Of a stretch of 64,000 nt of DNA, positions 53,188 to 62,484 are shown piece after piece (positions within the stretch are counted from its first letter, which is position 1; every line of letters begins with the position of its first letter). The stretch is from NCBI GenBank assembly GCA_947623745.1, contig CANQHN010000005.1, positions 62,001 through 126,000 on the forward strand, given 5' to 3'. The position numbers and the translations under genes are program-made. The notes below the pieces were generated by a model. It saw nothing but the letters and a program-made list of their open reading frames with translations. It was not told where the DNA came from and did no database searches. The DNA comes from an uncultured Oscillospiraceae bacterium. Lineage in GTDB: Bacteria; Bacillota; Clostridia; Oscillospirales; Oscillospiraceae.

Positions 53188-56100
53188 TTACCTGTAATAC
53201 TCCGCGCCCGACTCGAACAGGGGCTGGAGCTTGACGCCGGAGATGTTGACGCCCACGAAGGGCCCTCGGCGCTCGGTGTGGCACATCTTGCCCAGCACCC
53301 GGCCGTCCGGGGAGAGGATGCCCTCGATGGCCTGCATGGAGCCGTTGGGGTTGTAGGCGATGTCCATGGTGGGCCGGCCCTCCAGGTCCACGTACTGGGT
53401 GGCCACCTGGCCGTTGGCGATGAGCTGGTCGATGACCGCCTGGGGGGCCACGAAGCGGCCCTCGCCGTGGGAGACGGGGACGGCGTGCAGGTCGCCCACC
53501 TTACACTGGAGCATCCAGGGGGACTGGACGCTGGCGATCCGGGTGGTGACATAGCCCGACTGGTGGCGGCCGATGAGGTTGTAGGTCAGGGTGGGGCAGC
53601 TCTCGTCCATGGGGCGGATCTCCCCGAAGGGCACCAGACCCAGCTTGATGAGGGCCTGGAAGCCGTTGCAGATGCCCAGCATCAGGCCGTCCCGGTTTTT
53701 CAGCAGGTCATGGATGGCGTCCGAGAGGGCGGGGGAGCGCAGGAAGGAGGCGATGAACTTGCCGGAGCCGTCCGGCTCGTCGCCGCCGGAGAAGCCGCCG
53801 GGGATGATCACGATCTGGCTGGCGCGGATGGCCTGCTCCAGAGCCTGGGCCGACTGGGCCAGCAGGGAAGTGGACAGGTTGCGCAGCACCAGGATCTCCG
53901 GCTCGATGCCCGCCTGGCAGCAGGCGTTGGCCAGGTCATACTCGCAGTTGTTGCCGGGGAATACGGGGATGATGGCCCGGGGCCGGGCGATCCTGTGCTT
54001 GGCCACGATGGGGGCCCGCTTGTCCCAGGAGATGGGCTCCACCAGCTCGGCGGTGCCCGCCCTGGTGGGGTAGACGTCCTCCAGGACGGCCTCGTTGAGG
54101 GCGAGCAGCTCGTCGATGGGGGCGGAGTCGGCCCCCAGGTCAATGACCGGCTGGGCAGTGGTGACGCCCAGCTTTTCCGCGCCGGGCAGATCTACCTCCT
54201 TGGTCAGCTCGGCCACGATGGCGCCGGGGCAGGGCCCGTACCAGGGGGCCCCGGCGTCCGGGGCCTTTTTGAAGCCGATGCGGTTGCCGAAGGACATCTT
54301 CATCACCGCCTCGGCGGCGCCGCCGGCCTCTACGGCCCAGGCGGCCCTGACCTTGCCCGCCTCACACAGGGCGTGGAAGGTGTCCCAGACGGACTTCACG
54401 TTCTCGGCGCTGGAACTGCCGGGGGTAAAGAGGTACACCGGGTGGTCCGGCTCCTTGAACTCGGGGGAGAGGACCTTGTTTGCCTTGATGGGGGCGATGG
54501 CGAAGGAGATTAGGGTGGGGGGCACGTCCCTGTCCAGGAAGGAGCCGGACATGGAGTCCTTGCCGCCGATGGCGGCGCAGCCCAGCTCCAGTTGGGCGTC
54601 CAGGGCCCCCAGCAGGGCCTGGAAGGGTTTGCCCCAGCGCTGGGGGTCGTCCCGAAGCTTCTCAAAGAACTCCTGGAGGGTGAGGTAGGCGTCCTTGTAG
54701 TCCGCGCCGGCGGCCACGATTTTGGCCACCGAGGTGACCACGCTGGCGTGGGCCCCGGTGTAGGGGTCGGCGGACATCCAATCCGGGTCGAAGCCCCAGG
54801 ACATCAGGCTGGCCTGGTCGGTGCTCTGGCCGGGCAGGACGGGGAACAGGGCGGACATGGCCTGGGTGGGGGTGCGCTGGGTCCGGCCGCCGAAGGGCAT
54901 GAGCACGCTGGCCGAGCCGATGGAGCCGTCGAACCGCTCCACAAGGCCCCGGCGGGAGGCGCACTTCAGGCTGCCCGCTGTCTCCCGCAGGCTGCCCCCG
55001 CAGATAAAGCCCAGGGGGCGCTTGGCCTCGGGGACAGAGACCGCGGTGTGCTTGCTGGCCCCGTTGGTGTTGAGGAAAGCCCGGGACAGGTCGGCGATGG
55101 TCCGGCCCTTCCAGGTCATGACCATCCGGGGGGACTCAGTGACCACCGCCACCCGGTAGGCCTCCAGATTCTCCCGCCCGGCGGCGGCGATGAACTGATC
55201 GGCGTCCTCGGGGGCGACGACCACCGCCATGCGCTCCTGGCTCTCGGAGATGGCCAGCTCCGTGCCGTCCAGGCCGTCGTACTTCTTACGCACCGCGTCC
55301 AAGTCGATCTCCAGCCCGTCGGCCAGCTCGCCGATGGCCACGGACACGCCGCCGGCGCCGAAGTCGTTGCAACGCTTGATGAGCCGGGTGACATCCCCGT
55401 CCCGGAACAGGCGCTGGATCTTACGCTCCTCGGGGGCGTTGCCCTTCTGGACCTCGCTGGCCATGGTGACCAGGGATTTCTTGTTGTGGCTCTTGGAGGA
55501 GCCGGTGGCGCCGCCGATGCCATCCCGGCCGGTGCGGCCGCCCAGCAGGATGACCACGTCCCCCGGCTCGGGGCGCTCCCGGCGGACATTCTCCGCGGGG
55601 GCCGCGCCCACCACCACGCCGCACTCCAGCCGCTTGGCGATGTAGCCCTCGTGGTAGACCTCGGCCACGTGGCCGGTGGCCAGGCCGATCTGATTGCCGT
55701 AGGAGGAGTAGCCCGCCGCCGCCGTCACCGCCAGCTTGCGCTGGGGCAGCTTGCCCGGGGTGGTCTGCTCCAGGGGCACCCGGGGGTCGCCGCCGCCGGT
55801 GAAGCGCATGGCCTGGTGGACGAATACCCGGCCGGACAGGGGGTCCCGGATGCAGCCGCCGATGCAGGTGGCCGCGCCGCCGAAGGGCTCGATCTCCGTG
55901 GGGTGGTTGTGGGTCTCGTTCTTGAACATGAGCAGCCAGTCCTGCTGTCTGCCGTCCACCTGGGCGGGGACGCGGATGGAGCAGGCGTTGATCTCCTCGC
56001 TCTCGTCCAACTCGGGCAGCTGGCCCCGTTTTTTCAGCACCTTGGTGCCCAGGGTGGCGATATCCATCAGGGTCTGGGGCCGCCGGGCGGCCTTCTCCTC

Positions 56101-56886
56101 CCCGTAGACCTCCACCCGGGCGGCCAGATACCGCTCATAGGCGGCCCGCACGTCGGGGTCCTGGATGTCCACGGCGTCGATGTGGGTGGAGAAGGTGGTG
56201 TGGCGGCAGTGGTCGGACCAGTAGGTGTCCACCACCCGGACCTCGGTGATGGTGGGGTCCCGGCGCTCCTCGTTTTTGAAGTAGTTCTGCAGGAATTTCA
56301 GGTCGTCCAGGTCCATGGCCAGGCCCAGGGAGTCCAGCAGGGCCTTCAGCCCGGCGTCGTCCAGGGCGATGAAGCCGTCGATGACCGCCACGTGGTCGGG
56401 GGCGGGGTGCTCCCGGACCAGGGTGTCGGGCTTGTCCATAGAGGCCTCCCGGCTCTCCACCGGATTGATGAGGTAGCCCCTGATCCTGTCCAGATCGGCC
56501 TGGGACAGGGCGCCGTCCATCAGGTACACCTTGGCATAGGCGATCAGGGGGCGGTCCACCCCGGCCATGAGCTGGATGCACTGGGCGGCGGAGTCGGCCC
56601 GCTGGTCGAACTGGCCGGGCAGGGCCTCTACGGCCAGCAGGGTGTGGGGCTGGGCTGGGCGGGGGAAGTCCTCGTCATACACCGCGTCCACCTGGGGCTC
56701 GGAAAAGACGATGGTTTTGGCCTGCCGGTACACCTCCGGGGCGATCTGATCGGCGTCGTAGCGGTTGAGGATGCGCACGCCGGTCAGCCCGGCCACGCCC
56801 AGCTGCTCCCGCAGCTGGCGGCACAGGCCCTGGGCCTCCACATCGAAACCGGGGCGCTTCTCGGAGTAACAGCGGAAAACACTCAT
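53188..56886 (-). CDS. purL: Phosphoribosylformylglycinamidine synthase, single-chain
   Basis: 1232 residues; fourth step of purine synthesis, converting FGAR and glutamine to FGAM. N-terminal PurS-like segment, FGAM synthase core with the EVRVVDTYWSDHCRHTTF and FKNETHNHPTEIEPFGGAAT motifs, a second AIRS-type repeat (AIGGKDSMSGSF) and a C-terminal class I glutamine amidotransferase with the catalytic Cys in GICNGFQ and PVSHGEGRF. This fused form is common in clostridia. ATG with GTGGAGGAATC; TTG starts are not needed. Confidence 0.96.
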   Translation of the reverse strand: MSVFRCYSEKRPGFDVEAQGLCRQLREQLGVAGLTGVRILNRYDADQIAPEVYRQAKTIVFSEPQVDAVYDEDFPRPAQPHTLLAVEALPGQFDQRADSAAQCIQLMAGVDRPLIAYAKVYLMDGALSQADLDRIRGYLINPVESREASMDKPDTLVREHPAPDHVAVIDGFIALDDAGLKALLDSLGLAMDLDDLKFLQNYFKNEERRDPTITEVRVVDTYWSDHCRHTTFSTHIDAVDIQDPDVRAAYERYLAARVEVYGEEKAARRPQTLMDIATLGTKVLKKRGQLPELDESEEINACSIRVPAQVDGRQQDWLLMFKNETHNHPTEIEPFGGAATCIGGCIRDPLSGRVFVHQAMRFTGGGDPRVPLEQTTPGKLPQRKLAVTAAAGYSSYGNQIGLATGHVAEVYHEGYIAKRLECGVVVGAAPAENVRRERPEPGDVVILLGGRTGRDGIGGATGSSKSHNKKSLVTMASEVQKGNAPEERKIQRLFRDGDVTRLIKRCNDFGAGGVSVAIGELADGLEIDLDAVRKKYDGLDGTELAISESQERMAVVVAPEDADQFIAAAGRENLEAYRVAVVTESPRMVMTWKGRTIADLSRAFLNTNGASKHTAVSVPEAKRPLGFICGGSLRETAGSLKCASRRGLVERFDGSIGSASVLMPFGGRTQRTPTQAMSALFPVLPGQSTDQASLMSWGFDPDWMSADPYTGAHASVVTSVAKIVAAGADYKDAYLTLQEFFEKLRDDPQRWGKPFQALLGALDAQLELGCAAIGGKDSMSGSFLDRDVPPTLISFAIAPIKANKVLSPEFKEPDHPVYLFTPGSSSAENVKSVWDTFHALCEAGKVRAAWAVEAGGAAEAVMKMSFGNRIGFKKAPDAGAPWYGPCPGAIVAELTKEVDLPGAEKLGVTTAQPVIDLGADSAPIDELLALNEAVLEDVYPTRAGTAELVEPISWDKRAPIVAKHRIARPRAIIPVFPGNNCEYDLANACCQAGIEPEILVLRNLSTSLLAQSAQALEQAIRASQIVIIPGGFSGGDEPDGSGKFIASFLRSPALSDAIHDLLKNRDGLMLGICNGFQALIKLGLVPFGEIRPMDESCPTLTYNLIGRHQSGYVTTRIASVQSPWMLQCKVGDLHAVPVSHGEGRFVAPQAVIDQLIANGQVATQYVDLEGRPTMDIAYNPNGSMQAIEGILSPDGRVLGKMCHTERRGPFVGVNISGVKLQPLFESGAEYYR

Positions 56887-56954
56887 TTTGATTCCTCCAC
56901 AAAATTATATATCGTATCGTTTTGTACCGGCGCTGTATCGCTTTTTCTTTCCTG

Positions 56955-58493
56955 TCAGCCGACGGCCAGGGGGTCGACCGCCCAGTTCTCCAGGCCGTAA
57001 AAGATGTTGTTCTGCTTGGGCTCCAGCCCGGCCAGACGGCCCCACTGGGTGAGCACCGTGCCGTCCTTGAAGCAGATGGGGATCAGCGGAGCGTTCTCTG
57101 TCAGGTGCTCCAACAGGGCCTTCGCGGCGGAGACGCGGCCCTCCCCCTGGGCGGCGCGCAGGGACCACAGCATGGAGTCAGTCTCCCAGTCCGACCAGCC
57201 CCCGTAGTTGAGCGCGCCGCTGGAGGCGAGCAGGGCGGTCAGGTCGAAATCGGCGGTGAGGACCACCTCGCCCAGGTACAGGTCGAACTCGCCGTCACGC
57301 AGGGCGGAGCGGTACTGGTCCCAGGGCAGCGCGGCCACCTCTACCTCCAGCCCGGCGGCCTGGAGCTGGTAGGCCACGTAGTCCGCGGCGGAGGACTTGG
57401 CGCTGTTCTCGCTGTTGACCAGCAGGCGCAGGGGGCTGTCCGGGCCGCGGGCGGTTTGGAGCTGCTGGACCAGCTCAGAGGGGGAGTAGTCCCACGCCTC
57501 GGCCAGGGAAACGTCGTACAGGGGGCTGTCCGGGTGGACGGGGAGCACGGCGGGGACGGCGTGCCCGGCGAAGGGGACGGAGACCACGGCCTCCCGGTCG
57601 ATGCCACGGCCCAGGGCCCGGCGGGCCTGGGCGGTGCTGCACCAGCCGTCCCTGGTGTTGAGGCCCAGGTAGATGAGGTCCGTGGAGGCGTAGTCCCAGA
57701 TCTCGTAGCTGCCGGAGTAGCCCAGGGCGTTGGTGGCGGTCAGGTCGGCGTCCAGGGCGGTGATCTCCCCGGACTCGAAGCCGGCGATGAGCTGGTCGGT
57801 CTGCTGGATGGGGCACAGGCGGATGGTCTGGGAGGGGACGGGCTTGCCCTGCCACCAGTCGGAGCGGGCGGCCAGGACGGGGACGCCCCCCTCCTCGGCC
57901 ATCAGGTAGGGCCCGGTGCCGAAGGGCCGCTCCCCGTCGTCCAAGGCGATGGGGATGTCCAGCAGAGCGGGCAGAGCGCCATTGGGGGAGCTCAGGGTGA
58001 AGGTGACGGTGGCCTCATCCCCGGTGATGGAGGTCACCTCGTTCAGCCGCCCGGCGTAGCGGGGGCTGGAGTCCAGCGCCAGGTCCAAGGCCTGGGCGGC
58101 CACATAGCCGGTGAGGGGGGAGCCGTCGGAGAAGGTGACGCCGGGGCGCAGGGTGAACACCCAGGTCAGGCCGTCCTCACTCACAGACCAGGACTGGCAC
58201 AGCACCCCGCTGGCCTGGAAGTCACCATCCACGGCGAACAGGGGCTCGTACAATAGCGGGGCCAGGGCCAGGTTGGCCCGGTTCTCCGCCAGGGTGGGGT
58301 GCAGGGAGTAGTCAGGGTAGTAGGCCAAAGTGAAGGGCAGGCGCTCCGCCGGCCCCTGGGGGCGGCTGTCGGCCGGCGCGGACAGGTCCGGGTCGGGCCC
58401 GGGGACGCTGGAGGACGCGGCGGGGGCGGGGGCGCGCTCGCAGCCGCTCAGCAGCAGGGCGGCGGCCAGGGCGAGGGAAAGCAGTTTCTTCAT
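56955..58493 (-). CDS. Peptide/nickel-type ABC substrate-binding lipoprotein (SBP_bac_5)
   Basis: 512 residues. Lipobox LLLSGC, then a family 5 extracellular binding protein: LHPTLAENRANLALAPLLYE, WVFTLRPGVTFSDGSPLTGY, FGTGPYLM, LIYLGLNTRDGWCSTAQARR and a C-terminal LIPICFKDGTVLTQ. Relatives bind oligopeptides or nickel. No permease or ATPase genes lie beside it, so it is an orphan component here. ATG at 58493 with AGGAGTG; starts 10 bp after pgeF and probably shares its transcript. Confidence 0.9.
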   Translation of the reverse strand: MKKLLSLALAAALLLSGCERAPAPAASSSVPGPDPDLSAPADSRPQGPAERLPFTLAYYPDYSLHPTLAENRANLALAPLLYEPLFAVDGDFQASGVLCQSWSVSEDGLTWVFTLRPGVTFSDGSPLTGYVAAQALDLALDSSPRYAGRLNEVTSITGDEATVTFTLSSPNGALPALLDIPIALDDGERPFGTGPYLMAEEGGVPVLAARSDWWQGKPVPSQTIRLCPIQQTDQLIAGFESGEITALDADLTATNALGYSGSYEIWDYASTDLIYLGLNTRDGWCSTAQARRALGRGIDREAVVSVPFAGHAVPAVLPVHPDSPLYDVSLAEAWDYSPSELVQQLQTARGPDSPLRLLVNSENSAKSSAADYVAYQLQAAGLEVEVAALPWDQYRSALRDGEFDLYLGEVVLTADFDLTALLASSGALNYGGWSDWETDSMLWSLRAAQGEGRVSAAKALLEHLTENAPLIPICFKDGTVLTQWGRLAGLEPKQNNIFYGLENWAVDPLAVG

Positions 58494-58503
58494 GGGCACT
58501 CCT

Positions 58504-59310
58504 CTACAAAAGCTGGATCAAGGCGGCCATGCTGCCCCGCCGGTCCCCCAGCCTGCGGTGGGACCAGAACTCCCCCGGGCCGCAGGCGGTGCAGGCGGAG
58601 CAGACCGCGATGTGCTCCGGGCGCAGCCCGGCGCGCTCCAGCCAGCGGGCGTTGGCCCCCTTCAGGTCCACGAGGAATTTCCCCTCCCGGGGACCGGGGC
58701 GGATAAAGGGCTCCGCGTCCGTCCCCAGGCCGTCCCGCAGGCCGCCGGGGACGTCGGCGTGGGTCTCGAAGCAGCAGGACCCGATGCCGGGGCCGATGGC
58801 GGCCAGGATGTCCGCCGGGTCGCAGCCGTAGCCCGCCCGCATCCGCTCCGCCGCCTCGGCGGCGATGCCCAGGGCGGTGCCCCGCCAGCCGGCGTGGGCG
58901 GCGGCGATGACCCGCTTTTTCGGGTCGTACAGCAGCACCGGGATGCAGTCGGCGGAGAAGATGGTCAGGCACACCCCGGGCTCATCAGTGATGAGGCCGT
59001 CGGCCTCAAAGGTGCCGGGGAGGGCGGCGTCGGGCAGGATGTCCCTCCGGCCCACCCGGCGCACCAGCGCCCCGTGGACCTGGTGGTTCTTCACCAGGGC
59101 GGTGGGGTCGGCCCCCGCGGCGGTGCAGAAGCGGCGGAAGTTCTCCCGCACATTGTCCGGCGCGTCCCCCCGGTTGGCACCCAGGTTCAGGCTGTCCCAC
59201 GGGGCGGGAGACACGCCACCCAGCCGGGTGGAGAAGCCGTGGGCGGTCCCGGCGAAGCCGCCGCAGGCGTAGAAAGTCACTCCGCCGCGCTCCCGCCGGA
59301 CGATCTCCAT
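58504..59310 (-). CDS. pgeF: Peptidoglycan editing factor / multicopper polyphenol oxidase-like protein
   Basis: 268 residues of the YfiH/LACC1 family. The zinc-binding His/Cys residues are in KNHQVHGA, SADCIPVLLYD and AAHAGWRG; GPGIGSCCFE is conserved too. Homologues act as purine nucleoside phosphorylase/deaminase-like enzymes or remove wrongly built cell-wall precursors. Complete, with its own promoter. Confidence 0.93.
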   Translation of the reverse strand: MEIVRRERGGVTFYACGGFAGTAHGFSTRLGGVSPAPWDSLNLGANRGDAPDNVRENFRRFCTAAGADPTALVKNHQVHGALVRRVGRRDILPDAALPGTFEADGLITDEPGVCLTIFSADCIPVLLYDPKKRVIAAAHAGWRGTALGIAAEAAERMRAGYGCDPADILAAIGPGIGSCCFETHADVPGGLRDGLGTDAEPFIRPGPREGKFLVDLKGANARWLERAGLRPEHIAVCSACTACGPGEFWSHRRLGDRRGSMAALIQLL

Positions 59311-59347
59311 GGCAGGTCCCCCCCTTACGTCAAATTTTTGTGAATGT

Positions 59348-59376
59348 ATTGTATCCTAAAACCGCGCCGCTGGCAA
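59348..59376 (-). promoter_or_regulatory. Promoter of pgeF
   Basis: Minus strand: TTGCCA, 17 bp, TACAAT. Confidence 0.7.
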
Positions 59377-59440
59377 GCCACAACAGGGGAGAAATGCGCC
59401 GGATATTTTCGCGGGAATGGGTGCAAAAGCACGAAGGGGG

Positions 59441-59469
59441 AGAAAAAGCGCCCGGCGCAGGCCGGGCGT
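59441..59469 (-). terminator. Stranded chromosomal terminator (minus strand)
   Basis: 8-bp stem CGCCCGGC / GCCGGGCG with GCAG loop and, on the minus strand, GCTTTTT after it. It ends the high-GC gene remnant just to its right. Confidence 0.65.
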
Positions 59470-59490
59470 GGGGCGAAGGCGGGGGGCAGA

Positions 59491-59550
59491 TCAGGAGGGA
59501 CCCGCGCCGGAGGGGACCCGTTCCAGCGCCGCCACCATCTCTACTAATAC
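59491..59550 (-). pseudogene. 3' remnant of a chromosomal gene at the mobile-element junction
   Basis: High-GC minus-strand coding tail reading E-M-V-A-A-L-E-R-V-P-S-G-A-G-P-S and stop at 59491, followed by a proper terminator. Upstream of it (from about 59540) the sequence turns AT-rich. The simplest reading is that the mobile element entered near the 3' end of a gene. The parent gene cannot be named. Confidence 0.4.
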
Positions 59551-59572
59551 TAGGATATTGGAAAATATGGCC

Positions 59573-60361
59573 TCAAGGGGTATTTTTGCCTGATATTCCC
59601 TCTTTAGGCATCTTTCTTAATCTGAACTTATATTCTTTGCGTAGAGTTCCAGATTCATCTTTATCGTCCTCATAGGTGTAGTCCACCAAGGAAAAAATCC
59701 CCTGATAATAGTATTCCTGAGGGGAGAACTTAACGAATAAATGAATCTGTTTTCCTTGGACCTCAGCATCAACAATTGCCTTGTTCCCTGATGCCATTTT
59801 CTGATCGCCGATTTTACCTTCGCCCGAGTATATGTAGTCACCGTCCGTTGTCCAATGATCATGGTACACAAATCCACTTTTCTTTTTATCGATCGATGAA
59901 ACCAAAATTACGGTTGACTCGGTTTTGTTTATACCCTTACCAAAGCCAGCAATCTTAATACCAAATTGATCTTCTACTTGTTGATATGTGAGAATGGGCT
60001 GCTTGGACAGGTACTTGACATTGTAATCAGGACGGAAGCCGTCTTCAATATTATTAAGCCTTTTTATTGTTTGGAGAGCTTGTCGCTCGGTAACACGGTG
60101 ATTCTCGGCAGCATGGACAGCTGCTGCTGTCTGCCTCTGCAGTTCAACTGCTTGTTTTAAAACGCTGATTTCATCCATAATAGCTGTCTGCATAGATGGA
60201 TCTACCGCCATAATGAACTTCTCAAAGGAATCCGGGTACAGAAACTTTGCGGACTTTGAGTCAAACTGTACCGTAATATAGTTTCCAGTTACGTCTGTTA
60301 TAGCGCCAATTCCATATACTTTATGCTTTACTACCAAATTTAACAATTCTATGTTTTCCAC
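59573..60361 (-). CDS. Mobile-element protein with SRA/YDG-like C-terminal domain
   Basis: 262 residues, AT-rich gene unlike its left neighbours. N-terminal about 50 residues form a small beta domain (VKHKVYGIGAITDVTGNYI, VQFDSKSAKFLYP) found in many clostridial accessory proteins; a helical linker follows. Residues about 167-250 (HDHWTTDGDYIYSGEGKIGD, GNKAI, IHLFVKF, YYYQGIFSLVDYTYEDD) follow the pattern of SRA/YDG-type domains that recognise modified bases in restriction proteins. No nuclease motif was found. GTG start with AAAGGTGGGG. The SRA-like call rests on pattern memory only. Confidence 0.55.
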   Translation of the reverse strand: MENIELLNLVVKHKVYGIGAITDVTGNYITVQFDSKSAKFLYPDSFEKFIMAVDPSMQTAIMDEISVLKQAVELQRQTAAAVHAAENHRVTERQALQTIKRLNNIEDGFRPDYNVKYLSKQPILTYQQVEDQFGIKIAGFGKGINKTESTVILVSSIDKKKSGFVYHDHWTTDGDYIYSGEGKIGDQKMASGNKAIVDAEVQGKQIHLFVKFSPQEYYYQGIFSLVDYTYEDDKDESGTLRKEYKFRLRKMPKEGISGKNTP

Positions 60362-60525
60362 TTATGACCCCACCTTTGCAACACGTAAACATCTTTGATT
60401 CTACATCAGTTTCTTTTCCCCATAGCGTTGCTTTAGCCTAATCCATGTAGTGCACCGAATGACAAGTAGGCTATTCTTGACTATTTCTCTGCCTAAAACA
60501 CAATGATTTGCGCAATACACATAGT

Positions 60526-62223
60526 TTATGTGCTAGATACATGTGACATCAATACCACCGCCTCAACTTGCTGTTCATTAGTTCTAACAAAAAGTGCGCC
60601 ACTTTCTCCGTCATAGGTCACAGGGAAAGTAAAGTGGATGGATTTCACAAAATGCCCGTCAGCACGTTTCTCTCTATATAGCTCGATATAGGAAATCATA
60701 GCCTGTAAAAGAGCTTTTTTATCCTCCGGCGTCATTATATCATAATATTTACTGAATCCGTCCAGCATTTCAAAAATGGATTGCTTCGTCATAGCCGACT
60801 TTTCAGCCATGGAGATTTCTTTATTTATTTCATCAAGCCTGCTTTGAGCTTCGTCGATCTTCTCATAAAGGTCATCCAAAATACGGTTCAGGCTGTCAAC
60901 TCGTTTTTCATAATGCTTATCGCTGGCGTCCAATTCTGTAAGCCTTTTTTCAGTAGAAATCAGATTACCGCTATACTTGCTCTGTTCAGATATAACGGCA
61001 TCCCGCTTCTTTTTCAGCGCTTTCAAATCCGTTGCACAATCCACTTTCTTGGAAACAAGCTCAACAAACTCAGGGATTGTAACCATAGACGCGATAACAT
61101 CTCTGACTTCCTTTTCCAGCTTCGTACCGCTGTAATACTTATTGGCCAGAGAACAAGAGACACCATTTCGCTCTCTCCCGGATATGCAGCGATAAGAAAT
61201 ATAGCGCGGATAAAACCCTTCTTTGCCATTCTTCCTCGGTCTTGGGGGCGCTGTATATCCAAAAATGTTTTTACCGCAGTCTGGGCATTTGATTAGTCCC
61301 GTCAAAGGATAAACCGTGGTGCTGTCACTCCTTGTTTTTCTGTGGCGAATGTTCTCGCTCAGTTTTGCTCCAGCTTTTTCAAACATTTCAGGTGAAATAA
61401 TTGCCTCATGGACGCCCTCGACGAGAATAATTTTGCTCTCGTCTTTCTGCTTCACCACTTTGGTTTCATTATTTGTCCCCTCGACCTTGACCGTATGCCG
61501 TCTGCCATAGGCTATCTTGCCTTCATAGATAGGGTTTTTCAGAATCGACCGCACGGTCCTTTCGGTAAAAACGGAAAACCGGGTATTGCCCCGCTGCTCA
61601 CGCTTCATGCCTTCATCATTCAGCTTCTTAGTGATATAACGGATTGTCTGCCCTTCCTCGGTATATAAGCGGAATATTTCCTTTACTATCTCTGCTTCTT
61701 CCGGGCATACCACCAGCGATTTATTATCAATGGCATACCCAAAGGGAGCCTGTGCGCCGTTCCAAAGGCCGCTCCTTGCCTTTTGCTGCCGTCCCGCAAG
61801 CGTCTGTTCATGAATATTCTCCAGCTCCACTTCGGCAACCGCGCCCATGATGTTCGCAATCATTTTGCCGGTAGCCGTTGAAGTATCAATGCCGTCTTTT
61901 ACTCCTAAAAGGCCAATACCAAAACTTGCCAGCTCTTGAAGATATTTTGCGGTATCGCTTGTATTTCTCGCAAATCTCGACAGCTTGAACACCAGAACAT
62001 ATCTGATATTATCCTTTTTGCTTCGTATGTCGTCCATCATCTGATTAAAGGCTGGCCTATGCTCTGCGTTCTTACCGGATTTCCCCTCATCGGAATATTT
62101 GCCGACAATATTGATCTCGCGCCTTTTGGCGAATTCTCTGATTTCTTCCTCTTGGGCATCAAGAGAAAAGCCATCAACTTGGATAAGCGTTGAAACACGA
62201 GTGTAGATGTAAGCATTATCCAT
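60526..62223 (-). CDS. Large serine recombinase
   Basis: 565 residues. Resolvase-type catalytic domain with the nucleophile Ser11 in YIYTRVSTLIQVDG and arginines in FKLSRFARNTSDTAKYLQEL; recombinase domain (about 160-280: APFGYAIDNKSL, VRSILKNPIYEGKIAYGRRH); zinc ribbon with CPDCGKNIFG and a second Cys pair; long coiled coil (about 395-480) and a C-terminal tail. It should integrate and excise the element by site-specific recombination. Clearly AT-rich. AAAGGATG site before the ATG. Confidence 0.95.
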   Translation of the reverse strand: MDNAYIYTRVSTLIQVDGFSLDAQEEEIREFAKRREINIVGKYSDEGKSGKNAEHRPAFNQMMDDIRSKKDNIRYVLVFKLSRFARNTSDTAKYLQELASFGIGLLGVKDGIDTSTATGKMIANIMGAVAEVELENIHEQTLAGRQQKARSGLWNGAQAPFGYAIDNKSLVVCPEEAEIVKEIFRLYTEEGQTIRYITKKLNDEGMKREQRGNTRFSVFTERTVRSILKNPIYEGKIAYGRRHTVKVEGTNNETKVVKQKDESKIILVEGVHEAIISPEMFEKAGAKLSENIRHRKTRSDSTTVYPLTGLIKCPDCGKNIFGYTAPPRPRKNGKEGFYPRYISYRCISGRERNGVSCSLANKYYSGTKLEKEVRDVIASMVTIPEFVELVSKKVDCATDLKALKKKRDAVISEQSKYSGNLISTEKRLTELDASDKHYEKRVDSLNRILDDLYEKIDEAQSRLDEINKEISMAEKSAMTKQSIFEMLDGFSKYYDIMTPEDKKALLQAMISYIELYREKRADGHFVKSIHFTFPVTYDGESGALFVRTNEQQVEAVVLMSHVSST

Positions 62224-62288
62224 TGTAAGAGCATCCTTTCAGATTTGATAACCACACCGCAGAAATCGGCCTTGTCAGTAGTAGACAT

Positions 62289-62474
62289 CTATTTGTTGCT
62301 ATTATAAATGATGACACCATAGAAATCAACCCCATAAGCGCAAAAATAAGGCGAGGAGTCCGCTTGGGACTCCTCGCTCTCCTCATGTTTTTTATTCTTG
62401 TACTTCATAAGAAGTTCAGCGATCATCGCAGAACATCTGATGAAGTTTTCGTCACACATCAGCTCCTTGTTCAT
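62289..62474 (-). CDS. Small mobile-element protein
   Basis: 61 residues beginning MNKELMCDENFIRCSAMIAE, then a basic/acidic helical middle (KYKNKKHEESEESQADSS) and a hydrophobic, Tyr-rich end. A GAGGAAG site precedes the ATG at 62474. It lies 10 bp after the relaxase gene and 65 bp before the recombinase, so it is probably cotranscribed. No family recognised. Confidence 0.65.
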   Translation of the reverse strand: MNKELMCDENFIRCSAMIAELLMKYKNKKHEESEESQADSSPYFCAYGVDFYGVIIYNSNK

Positions 62475-62484
62475 AGGCACTTCC

